Assembly (NCBI RefSeq): GCF_001427125.1
Contig: NZ_LMGK01000024.1
Coordinates: 14,115-78,114, forward strand
Origin: Pseudomonas sp. Root562
GTDB lineage: Bacteria; Pseudomonadota; Gammaproteobacteria; Pseudomonadales; Pseudomonadaceae
Length of the DNA: 64,000 bases
Direction of reading: 5' to 3'
The translations under genes and the position numbers were made by a program. Positions 47,143 through 53,912 of this stretch are shown piece after piece (positions within the stretch are counted from its first letter, which is position 1; the number at the start of each line of letters is the position of its first letter). The notes below the pieces were generated by a model. It saw only the letters and a list, made by a program, of their open reading frames with translations, was not told the DNA's origin and made no database searches.

Positions 47143-47550
47143 GTGTCCAACATCGTTGCCGATCATCTCGTATTGCTCGACCACCTGCGCAGCATCCTGG
47201 TCGCCGTAGGTGAGGCCGAACAGGTTCCCGACGAAAGCCATGCCTTGTTCCTGGAGCGCTTCGACGAACTGCTTGCACTGCTGCCGGTCGACCCGATCGA
47301 AAGCCAATACCTGGGCCAGGACATCCTGTGCCAGGTGATCACCCGCTACCCGCAAATCGCTCACCTGGTCCCGCGCGACCTGCTGTGGTACTTCGCTGGC
47401 GACTGCCTGCACTACATGCCTGATGACGAAATCGATCTGTATCAGGCATTGGAAGAACGTCGCTTCGAAGCCGAACAGAACGACGAGCCGTTTGACTGGA
47501 ACCAGGAAAAGCAGCTACTGGCGTTGTCCAACCAGGACAGCAAGCACTGA
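47143..47550 (+). CDS. PA2817-family hypothetical protein
   Basis: Soluble acidic protein of 135 aa, all-helical by pattern, with HLVPRDLLWYFAGDCLHYMPDDEI in the C-terminal half (conserved Trp and Cys) and no membrane segment. I match it to the small gene downstream of fadE in P. aeruginosa. A GTG at 47143 with GAGG upstream is preferred; an ATG seven codons earlier lacks a ribosome site. Function unknown. Confidence 0.75.
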   Translation: MSNIVADHLVLLDHLRSILVAVGEAEQVPDESHALFLERFDELLALLPVDPIESQYLGQDILCQVITRYPQIAHLVPRDLLWYFAGDCLHYMPDDEIDLYQALEERRFEAEQNDEPFDWNQEKQLLALSNQDSKH

Positions 47551-47568
47551 TCTGAAAGACGCTGTATG

Positions 47569-47602
47569 AAAAGGCCCGCATGCTGAACATGCGGGCCTTT
47601 TT
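47569..47602. terminator. Bidirectional terminator between convergent genes
   Basis: GGCCCGCATG (47573-47582) and CATGCGGGCC (47588-47597) around CTGAA, flanked by A- and T-runs. It separates the PA2817-like gene from the LysR gene and marks the left edge of the accessory segment. Confidence 0.9.
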
Positions 47603-47628
47603 GTTTTGCCGACAGATCGAGTCTTTAC

Positions 47629-48627
47629 TCAGAACAACCCGTCACTCTCGGGCAGTTCATACTCCGATACCGCCGTACTCAAGCTGCCCGACTTGCCCGG
47701 CTTGCCCAACGTCGGCTCTTTCTCCAGGCACTCCACCAGGTAATCGATCAACACCCGAAGCTTGGGCGGCAGGTATCGGGTTGGCGAATGCAGTAACCAG
47801 GCGCCGCCGTGGTAGGACGCCAGGAAGGTCCAGTCCGGCAGCACTTGCACCATCAACCCCTTCTCCAGGGCTCGGCGCGCCGTGAAGTAAGGCAGGCTGC
47901 CAATGCCGATGTGCTGCAATACCGCGCCAAACCGCACGCCCGTGTGATTGGCGGCATAGCGCCCGCGCACGCCGACAGTGACCAGCTTGTTGCCTTTCTT
48001 GAACTTCCACCGCGCATCGCTCGGGGTTTCCCCCAGATAAATGCAACTGTGGTTGAGCAAGTCATGGGGATGAGCCGGTGTTCCATGTTCGGCCAGATAC
48101 TGCGGTGTCGCGCAGAGCATATGGTCGATCGTCAGCAACTGACGCCCCACCAACCCAGCAGGCGGCCGATCGGTAATGCGTATCGCCAGGTCGACGTGAT
48201 CGTCGATCAAATCCACCTGACGATCCTCGAGCAACAACTCCACATCCACTTTCGGATAACGGCGCAAGAACTCCGGCATATGCGGATGGATCACGATCCG
48301 ACCCACCGCTTTCGGCACACTGAGACGCACCACCCCCTCTGGCTCATCGGTGAACTGACCACTGATCTCCATCACTGAACGGGCAGCGTTGACCATCTCC
48401 TGGCACCGTTTGAACACCTCTTCCCCGCCGTCGCTCAAACGCAGCTTGCGCGTGGTGCGTTGCAGGAGTCGCGTCGCGAGCGCTTTCTCCAGTCGCGAAA
48501 TACTGCGGCTGACCGCCGAGGGTGAAGAGCCCAATTGACGTGCCGCTTCGGAGAAGCTGCCGGTCTCGACAACCTTGACGAAAATCGCCATTTCACCAAG
48601 AAGAGGCAACGGTAGATTTATGCTCAC
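47629..48627 (-). CDS. LysR-family transcriptional regulator
   Basis: 332 aa. An N-terminal winged HTH (about residues 10-68) with FSEAARQLGSSPSAVSRSISRLE, then a periplasmic-binding-like effector domain with DLAIRITDRPPAGLVGRQL. This domain resembles the CrgA-type group. It ends in an extended Lys/Gly-rich C-terminus (after about 300). Start is GTG at 48627 with a weak ribosome site. Divergent from the alaX-like operon with 91 bp between, so it very likely controls that operon. Effector unknown. Confidence 0.85.
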   Translation of the reverse strand: MSINLPLPLLGEMAIFVKVVETGSFSEAARQLGSSPSAVSRSISRLEKALATRLLQRTTRKLRLSDGGEEVFKRCQEMVNAARSVMEISGQFTDEPEGVVRLSVPKAVGRIVIHPHMPEFLRRYPKVDVELLLEDRQVDLIDDHVDLAIRITDRPPAGLVGRQLLTIDHMLCATPQYLAEHGTPAHPHDLLNHSCIYLGETPSDARWKFKKGNKLVTVGVRGRYAANHTGVRFGAVLQHIGIGSLPYFTARRALEKGLMVQVLPDWTFLASYHGGAWLLHSPTRYLPPKLRVLIDYLVECLEKEPTLGKPGKSGSLSTAVSEYELPESDGLF

Positions 48628-48657
48628 AACGCAACAGTCCTTTGATGTTTGAACGGA

Positions 48658-48686
48658 TTATCACGCTATTCCACCCTTCATATAAT
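48658..48686 (+). promoter_or_regulatory. Promoter of the alaX-oxygenase-lysE operon
   Basis: TTATCA (48658-48663), a 17-bp spacer and a perfect TATAAT (48681-48686). Transcription would begin near 48693, leaving a leader of about 26 nt. Confidence 0.6.
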
Positions 48687-48705
48687 AAAAAACAGAATTT
48701 TTTAT
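48685..48705. promoter_or_regulatory. AT-rich palindrome next to the operon -10 element
   Basis: ATAAAAAA-cagaa-TTTTTTAT, perfect 8-bp arms with a 5-bp spacer. It touches the -10 and covers the expected start. It could be a repressor site or part of the LysR control region (the 5-bp spacing is shorter than the classic T-N11-A box). Confidence 0.5.
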
Positions 48706-48718
48706 TCGAGCACGGAAC

Positions 48719-49345
48719 ATGACGCTTCGCCTGTTTTTCCATAGTGATGAGCTCAAGGCCAACGTGGAAGTCCTGGACTGCACGCCACACGAGAGCGAAT
48801 TCGCCGTGGTACTGCGCGCAACACTGTTCCACCCGCAAGGCGGTGGGCAACCCTTCGATACCGGCTGGATTGGCGAAAGCCGAGTGCTGCGCGTAGTCCA
48901 GGACCCGGACCGGATCGTCCACTTCGTCGACAGTCCGGTAAAAATCGGTATGACCCAGATCCGGATCGACGAAGAGCGTCGCCATTTCAATACACGCATG
49001 CATTCAGCCGGCCACCTGATCGGTCATTTCGTCCAGGCCATGGGCTGGATGCCGATCAAGGCGCATCACTGGCCTGGCGAAGGGCGTGTGCAGTTCAAAC
49101 CGACGGAATCGGCCCGGGAAGTTGAAGCGCAAACCCTGCAGGGAGGCATCGAGCAGTGGATCGCCCACGACCTGCCGCGCTTGATATCACTGCGCGAAGG
49201 CGCCCGGGAAATAGGTTTCGGTGAACTGCCCGCCTACGGTTGCGGCGGCACCCATGTACGTAGCCTCAAGGAATTGGGCACGGTCACGATCGAATCCCTT
49301 TCGCAAAAGAAAGGGACGTTATCCGTCCACTACCACGTGGACTGA
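48719..49345 (+). CDS. Free-standing alanyl-tRNA editing protein (AlaX type)
   Basis: 208 aa. It is the isolated editing domain of alanyl-tRNA synthetase, which hydrolyses mischarged aminoacyl-tRNA (usually Ser-tRNA-Ala). Motifs: GGGQ (residues 41-44), the zinc-binding H95-x3-H99 and C175-GGT-H179. No catalytic or tRNA-binding synthetase part is present, so it acts in trans. Its place before an amino-acid-type oxygenase and a LysE exporter suggests it clears tRNA charged with a related non-protein amino acid; this is inferred. Ribosome site is weak. Confidence 0.85.
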   Translation: MTLRLFFHSDELKANVEVLDCTPHESEFAVVLRATLFHPQGGGQPFDTGWIGESRVLRVVQDPDRIVHFVDSPVKIGMTQIRIDEERRHFNTRMHSAGHLIGHFVQAMGWMPIKAHHWPGEGRVQFKPTESAREVEAQTLQGGIEQWIAHDLPRLISLREGAREIGFGELPAYGCGGTHVRSLKELGTVTIESLSQKKGTLSVHYHVD

Positions 49346-49389
49346 GCCTTTGGGCGATGGCCCCCAAGCCATTGCCCGACGCCGGGAGG

Positions 49390-49407
49390 AGCCTGCACTC
49401 GCAGGCT
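49390..49407 (+). promoter_or_regulatory. Hairpin between the alaX-like and oxygenase genes
   Basis: AGCCTGC-actc-GCAGGCT, a perfect 7-bp stem in the 93-bp gap between the two genes, with no T-run. Possibly an mRNA processing or stability element that sets the ratio of the two products. Confidence 0.4.
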
Positions 49408-49438
49408 TCGTCGACTCTCTGATAGATGGACCTGAGAC

Positions 49439-50209
49439 ATGATGCTAGACGTCGAGCGTCTCGATGAGACGTGCATAAAAAAACTGGCCAATGAAGAAGT
49501 CCTCGCCATACGCGTAAAAAATTGGCTACCCACGCCGTTGGCGATGCAGATTGGCGACAAGATCCTCGCACCCGGCTTTGAAGGCTATATCAACGCGCCC
49601 AGTATCGGCCGTATCGGCATGGCGTTTTACGAGGCGGAAAACCAGCCGCTGTTGATAGAGGATTATTTCGAACGCGCCACCCGCAACATCGCGGAATTAC
49701 GCAACCGGTGTGCGCCCTACCCGTCGCCGGTCGACACCCTGCGCTGCATGCTCGACGAATCCTGGCCGGCGGGAGCGCACCTGGAAAACCTCTACGGACG
49801 CAAGATGTACGTCGGACTCTCCCGCGTGGTGAAACCCGGTGTGTGCTTTCTTGCCCATCACGACATCTTCGCCAAGGACGCCCCGGACAGCTTCCAGGCC
49901 AGAAGCCTGGAGGCGCAGTTCGCCTGCAACGTCTACCTGAACATGCCCACCGAAGGCGGTGCTCTGCAGATGTGGGACGACGACATTTCCCCGGAACAAT
50001 TCGACGAAATGCGCGGCGACAGTTACGGCATCGAACCGGCTTTGCTTGGTACGCCAGCGCTGGAGATTCTCCCCGCTCCCGGGGATTTCATCATGTTCAA
50101 CTCCCGCCGCATGCACTCAGTGACCCCGGGCGTGGCCGAACCACGCCTGAGTCTTTCATTTTTTGTCGGCTATCGCGGCACTGCTTCCCCCCTGACTTTC
50201 TGGAGTTGA
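49439..50209 (+). CDS. 2-Oxoglutarate/Fe(II)-dependent oxygenase
   Basis: 256 aa, no signal. The iron site His-x-Asp is His140-x-Asp142 (in LAHHDIFAKD), with distal His226 (RRMHSVTPG) and Arg236 ten residues on for 2-oxoglutarate. GGALQMWDDD and GDFIMFN fit the jellyroll. The architecture recalls the BesD-type free amino acid enzymes. Halogenases of that group have Gly where this has Asp142, so a hydroxylase or other oxidase is expected. Two ATGs (49439, 49442) are possible. The exporter gene follows after one base. Substrate unknown. Confidence 0.78.
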   Translation: MMLDVERLDETCIKKLANEEVLAIRVKNWLPTPLAMQIGDKILAPGFEGYINAPSIGRIGMAFYEAENQPLLIEDYFERATRNIAELRNRCAPYPSPVDTLRCMLDESWPAGAHLENLYGRKMYVGLSRVVKPGVCFLAHHDIFAKDAPDSFQARSLEAQFACNVYLNMPTEGGALQMWDDDISPEQFDEMRGDSYGIEPALLGTPALEILPAPGDFIMFNSRRMHSVTPGVAEPRLSLSFFVGYRGTASPLTFWS

Positions 50210-50210
50210 G

Positions 50211-50849
50211 ATGCTTTCAAATTACCTGGGTGAATTTCTGGCGCTGGCAATCGTGCACTTTCTCGCCGTGGTCGCCCCCGGTCCGGACTTCGCCGTAACC
50301 ATCCGCCAAAGCGTACGTTTTGGCCGATGGGTGGGGATCTGCACCGCACTGGGCATCGGCGCCGGCATTTCCGTGCATGTGCTGTATACGGTGCTGGGCG
50401 TCGGCGCTTTGATGCACACCACGCCATGGCTGCTCACGGTGGCCAAGGTCGTGGGCGCCGCCTACATCCTGTATCTGGGCGTCAGCCTGATTCGCAGCCA
50501 GCCCAGATCCGTACTCGAGGGCGATAAAATCACTGATGAACCGGTTATCCAGCAGACATCGCTGAAGGCCTTCACCACCGGTTTTCTGACCAACGCCACC
50601 AACCCGAAGGCCACACTGTTTTTCCTGGCGATTTTCACCACGCTCATCAGCGCCACCACACCACTGAAGATTCAGGCGCTCTACGGGGTGTGGATGTGCC
50701 TGGTAAACGCCCTGTGGTTTGTGATCGTGGCGCTGTTCTTTTCCAGCTCCAAGGTCAGACTGCTGTTCATGCGCATGGGCCATTGGTTTGAACGCACCAT
50801 GGGTGTGGTCCTGATTTTGTTTGCGGGGCGGTTGATGTTGTCGATGTAA
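50211..50849 (+). CDS. LysE/RhtB-family amino acid exporter
   Basis: 212 aa inner-membrane protein with about six hydrophobic segments. The signature PGPDFAVTIRQSVRFGR (about 24-40) and the TNATNPKATLFFLAIF segment are characteristic. GGAG within the end of the oxygenase gene and one base between stop and start show translational coupling. Family members export threonine, homoserine, lysine, leucine and analogues. The substrate is probably the product or substrate of the oxygenase. Confidence 0.88.
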   Translation: MLSNYLGEFLALAIVHFLAVVAPGPDFAVTIRQSVRFGRWVGICTALGIGAGISVHVLYTVLGVGALMHTTPWLLTVAKVVGAAYILYLGVSLIRSQPRSVLEGDKITDEPVIQQTSLKAFTTGFLTNATNPKATLFFLAIFTTLISATTPLKIQALYGVWMCLVNALWFVIVALFFSSSKVRLLFMRMGHWFERTMGVVLILFAGRLMLSM

Positions 50850-50964
50850 ACGCGCAGCAACTCCGATCTGGGCTTAGAAGAGTGGCGGCAAGATTCTGCC
50901 CCTCTTCGACTCCGTGAACCCTGGACCTCTGGCGAGAAGGCTTACGGTTCGATCCTTAAACTAC

Positions 50965-51864
50965 TCACTCAATCGCAACTTTAGCCTGAGTAGTGGCAAT
51001 CACCCTGTCGCCATAAGTAGCGTTGCAGACCACATCACAGAGTTTTCCGTCAGTAGACACGGAGGAGAAACAAGCACTGAACAGCAGTTGTTTATCGGCA
51101 GAAACCAGCTCGTCTGCCGCTAATGTCACATGTAAAAGCCTAAAGGGAGTAACCCGACCCACCTTATGATCCAGTAGCCGAGACATGACCTGACTCAGAC
51201 CATACATGACAACTGCCACGGGCCACGTCGGGTAGTCAGGGAAGTGTCCTTCACACCTGGCTGCCGAGAACCCAACACTTTCAGCAGTGATCTCCTGCTC
51301 ACTCAACGTAAGCACCGACAATGGGAACGCTTCAGCGTATGGAGAACTAACAGAGCTCGAGGTAGTGGGCACTAGATGGTTTGAGAAGAGCTTTTGAAAT
51401 GTCTTTTCTGACAGCACTTGGTAATCCACGGACAACTCTGCGTACAACTGCCCCTCGATCAACAGCTCGGTTCTTGCGAGCACCCTTTTTCGTGACCTTT
51501 CAACGATCTTAGCCCGAGCGGTCATCAACGGAGTTCGTCCATACCTCATGGGGTTGTACCGCAAATCCCAGTGAGCTCGTGAGGCCAAGTAATACACACG
51601 CTCTCCTTCAACCTGCGCCAGCGCAGCAGCGCACGACCCCAGGATAGCCAAGTGGCGCCCGGCCTCGGCCGTAGCCAATGGTCCGAGCTCGCTCCCCAGC
51701 GGTTGCTCAGGCTTGAAATCCCCCCAGATATCCCACTCGCCAGAGACTTTGTAGAGCGAATCAAATGCAAAATATGGGCGCTGTACTGCAATGCTCGTGG
51801 CCATCTGCGCCATGTTGACCGCAGTTCGATCTTTCTGAGTTGGAATCTGGAACACCTGACTCAT
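50965..51864 (-). CDS. Orphan double-hotdog protein (AfsA/FabZ-like)
   Basis: 299 aa with two hotdog-like halves (about residues 45-155 and 185-299). The first carries LGSELGPLATAEAGRHLAIL; the second has GHFPDYPTWPVAVVMYG (206-222), close to the FabZ/FabA active-site segment GHFPxxPxxPG but lacking its Gly. It may act on a thioester (dehydratase, thioesterase or AfsA-like acyl transfer). No acyl-carrier or synthase gene is adjacent. Its codon use looks less GC-rich than neighbours, suggesting acquisition. ATG 51864 follows GAAAGG. Function is unresolved. Confidence 0.6.
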   Translation of the reverse strand: MSQVFQIPTQKDRTAVNMAQMATSIAVQRPYFAFDSLYKVSGEWDIWGDFKPEQPLGSELGPLATAEAGRHLAILGSCAAALAQVEGERVYYLASRAHWDLRYNPMRYGRTPLMTARAKIVERSRKRVLARTELLIEGQLYAELSVDYQVLSEKTFQKLFSNHLVPTTSSSVSSPYAEAFPLSVLTLSEQEITAESVGFSAARCEGHFPDYPTWPVAVVMYGLSQVMSRLLDHKVGRVTPFRLLHVTLAADELVSADKQLLFSACFSSVSTDGKLCDVVCNATYGDRVIATTQAKVAIE

Positions 51865-51963
51865 GGCTGCCTTTCTTCCTATCGGTGATGACAAGAACAT
51901 TGCTTGACCCTGTGGCACATCTAAACAGTAGGGCAAAACCTACATGACCGAACCTGTCAAAAA

Positions 51964-52083
51964 TTACAGTTCGACTGCAAAGACGACCGACGGCACCAGA
52001 TTGCGGTCCACCCCTTCCGGGCAGCCCAGGTCTTCGAGCTTGGCCAGCCAACAAGAAATGGAAGTGTCATTGCTTGGCCCCGT
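51964..52083 (-). pseudogene. Possible 3' remnant of a protein gene beside tRNA-Gly
   Basis: A minus-strand frame of about 40 codons ends in a natural-looking C-terminus, LAKLEDLGCPEGVDRNLVPS then VVFAVEL and a TAA stop. It has no start codon; the frame is closed upstream by TAG near 52089. It reads like the tail of a truncated gene between the tRNA array and the hotdog gene. The parent family was not recognised. Confidence 0.4.
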
Positions 52084-52153
52084 TGGGGCCTAGAACAGCG
52101 CCAGCCCCCAAAATTTTGAGGGTGGAGTTCTTACCGGAAGAACACGCGCAAAC

Positions 52154-52185
52154 AAAAACGCCGCTCATTGCTGAGCGGCGTTTTT
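52154..52185 (-). terminator. tRNA operon terminator
   Basis: AAAAACGCCGCTCA (52154-52167), loop TTGC, and TGAGCGGCGTTTTT (52172-52185). Just downstream of the last tRNA-Gly. Confidence 0.93.
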
Positions 52186-52193
52186 GTTGAATA

Positions 52194-52269
<76 letters not shown>

Positions 52270-52272
52270 AAA

Positions 52273-52348
52273 TGGCGTCCCCTAGGGGACTCGAACCCCT
52301 GTTACCGCCGTGAAAGGGCGGTGTCCTAGGCCACTAGACGAAGGGGAC
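52273..52348 (-). tRNA. tRNA-Glu (TTC), copy 1
   Basis: 76 nt including CCA; begins GTCCCCTTCGTCTAG, anticodon TTC in CCCTTTCACGG. Identical to the copy at 52531-52606. Confidence 0.97.
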
Positions 52349-52452
52349 ACGCTGCCCGGAACACATGGTGTGTGTTTCGGTGCCCAGACCCGCATCCGAA
52401 GACTTGGTTCTGGTTTCACTCAGCCCTGCCCGAAAGCAACGCTGTTTAAAAT

Positions 52453-52528
<76 letters not shown>

Positions 52529-52530
52529 AT

Positions 52531-52606
52531 TGGCGTCCCCTAGGGGACTCGAACCCCTGTTACCGCCGTGAAAGGGCGGTGTCCTAGGCCACTAGACGAA
52601 GGGGAC
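52531..52606 (-). tRNA. tRNA-Glu (TTC), copy 2
   Basis: First tRNA of the transcript. 76 nt including CCA, followed after 2 bp by tRNA-Gly. Confidence 0.97.
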
Positions 52607-52667
52607 ACACTACAACATTCACTCCCTGCTTCGTTTCGCTGTGTGCTTTACGCTGCAAGTGGCGCGC

Positions 52668-52696
52668 ATTCTATGGATGGATTGAGAGGTCGTCAA
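52668..52696 (-). promoter_or_regulatory. tRNA operon promoter
   Basis: On the minus strand TTGACG (52691-52696), a 17-bp spacer and TAGAAT (52668-52673), followed by a GC-rich discriminator GCGCGCC typical of stringently controlled stable-RNA promoters. The rest of the 374-bp gap to the next gene holds an AT-rich tract (about 52701-52722) and nothing else I recognise. Confidence 0.8.
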
Positions 52697-52980
52697 CCCC
52701 CTGATATAAATTTATTTAAATCAATGACTTCGCCCTGCTTTGCGGCACTAATCCGGATTTTCCGCCGCCCGGTGTTTGGCGCCTATATTCTGACACTCGC
52801 CAAGGCGTTATAGTCGGCGTCGTCAGTGATGGCAATCCGCCCTATCGATGCCAGCATTCATATAAGAAGACTGCGGCCGATACAGAATGAGCCACATCGA
52901 CCCAACTCGTCGAGCGGCCCTAGGCGCCTATATGCCAAGCCACTACACTCGCACGCGAACCCTAAAAAGAGGTCTTACCG

Positions 52981-53751
52981 GTGACACCACTCATGATCAC
53001 CCTGCTCGTCGTAGCCGGGATCGCATTATTGATCGCCATTGGCTACATCAACCATGTGGTGGAAAACAACAAGCTGGAAAGGGCCCGTACCAAGGTTGAG
53101 CTCAATGATCGCCTGCGTCGTTGCGGCGAAATCACCGAGACCTTCCCCGGCCAATTGATGACACCGGCACTCAAGCTGCTGCTGACCCGCCTGGAGCTGA
53201 ACGTCTGCCAACGTCTGCTGAATCTGGAAAAGACCAGTTCCAACCTCAAGGCAAGGATTGGCGAGCTGGAAACCCTGGTCGCCCAGGGCGAATCGATTCC
53301 GGTCAACAACCCGCCGGCGCCGATCCAGACCGAGGCCAAGGCCAAGGACGTACGCTTCCTGCTCGAAGCCTTGCACGGCCAGATTACCCGCGCCGCACAA
53401 GACGGTTTCCTGCCGCCTAACGAAGCCAAGCGCTGGATCCGCGAGGTCCGCCATATTCTGGTGCTGCTGCACATCGAGTTCTTCAACAACCTCGGCCAGC
53501 ACTCGCTGCAACAGAATCAGCCCGGTCAGGCGCGCCTGGCGTTCGAACGTGGCGTGCAGTACCTGCGAAAACAGCAGGAACCGCAGATCTACGCCGAGCA
53601 ACTGGAATACCTGGAAAAACTCCTGGCCCGTGCCAATGCGCAAGTCATGGACCGCATTGCCCCGGTAGAAGGCGAAGTCAACCAACTGACCGAAGGCCTC
53701 AAAGACGTCGAGGCAGATGCGGACTGGAAAAAGAAAGTGATCTACGACTGA
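52981..53751 (+). CDS. Membrane-anchored coiled-coil hypothetical protein
   Basis: 256 aa. One N-terminal membrane helix (about residues 4-24), then a mostly helical cytoplasmic part with heptad patterns around LEKTSSNLKARIGELETLVAQ and a second conserved half, NEAKRWIREVRHILVLLHIEFFNNLG. A TPR-like stretch is possible near 175-215. A GTG at 52981 preceded by GAGGTC is preferred; an ATG four codons later is the alternative. Probably the gene next to these tRNAs in P. aeruginosa (PA2819 by memory). Function unknown. Confidence 0.7.
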   Translation: MTPLMITLLVVAGIALLIAIGYINHVVENNKLERARTKVELNDRLRRCGEITETFPGQLMTPALKLLLTRLELNVCQRLLNLEKTSSNLKARIGELETLVAQGESIPVNNPPAPIQTEAKAKDVRFLLEALHGQITRAAQDGFLPPNEAKRWIREVRHILVLLHIEFFNNLGQHSLQQNQPGQARLAFERGVQYLRKQQEPQIYAEQLEYLEKLLARANAQVMDRIAPVEGEVNQLTEGLKDVEADADWKKKVIYD

Positions 53752-53769
53752 TCACTCGTTAAAAAAAAC

Positions 53770-53795
53770 AAGCCACCGGGAAGGTGGCTTTTTTT
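53770..53795 (+). terminator. Terminator of the hypothetical gene
   Basis: AAGCCACC-gggaa-GGTGGCTT followed by T, preceded by an A-run, about 20 bp after the stop. Confidence 0.88.
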
Positions 53796-53830
53796 GGGCT
53801 GGATATGAGGTGGGCGTACCGCTGCGGGTA

Positions 53831-53893
53831 ACAGGTCGGCTGGCAGGTCGCTATCGCTGCGATGCGGCGACCCGACAAGCCAGCTCCCACAGC
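53831..53893. repeat. REP element (GGCTTGTCGGGTCGCC family)
   Basis: Contains CGCTATCGCTGCGATGCGGCG and GACAAGCCAGCTCCCAC, matching copies at 40565-40612 and 40781-40834. Between convergent genes. Confidence 0.8.
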
Positions 53894-53912
53894 GATTGAG
53901 GGCGACCAGAAA

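Noticed and set aside
52790-52814. Promoter for the hypothetical gene at 52981
   Set aside because: CTGACA and TATAGT are only 13 bp apart, and the 17-bp alternative has a poor -35.
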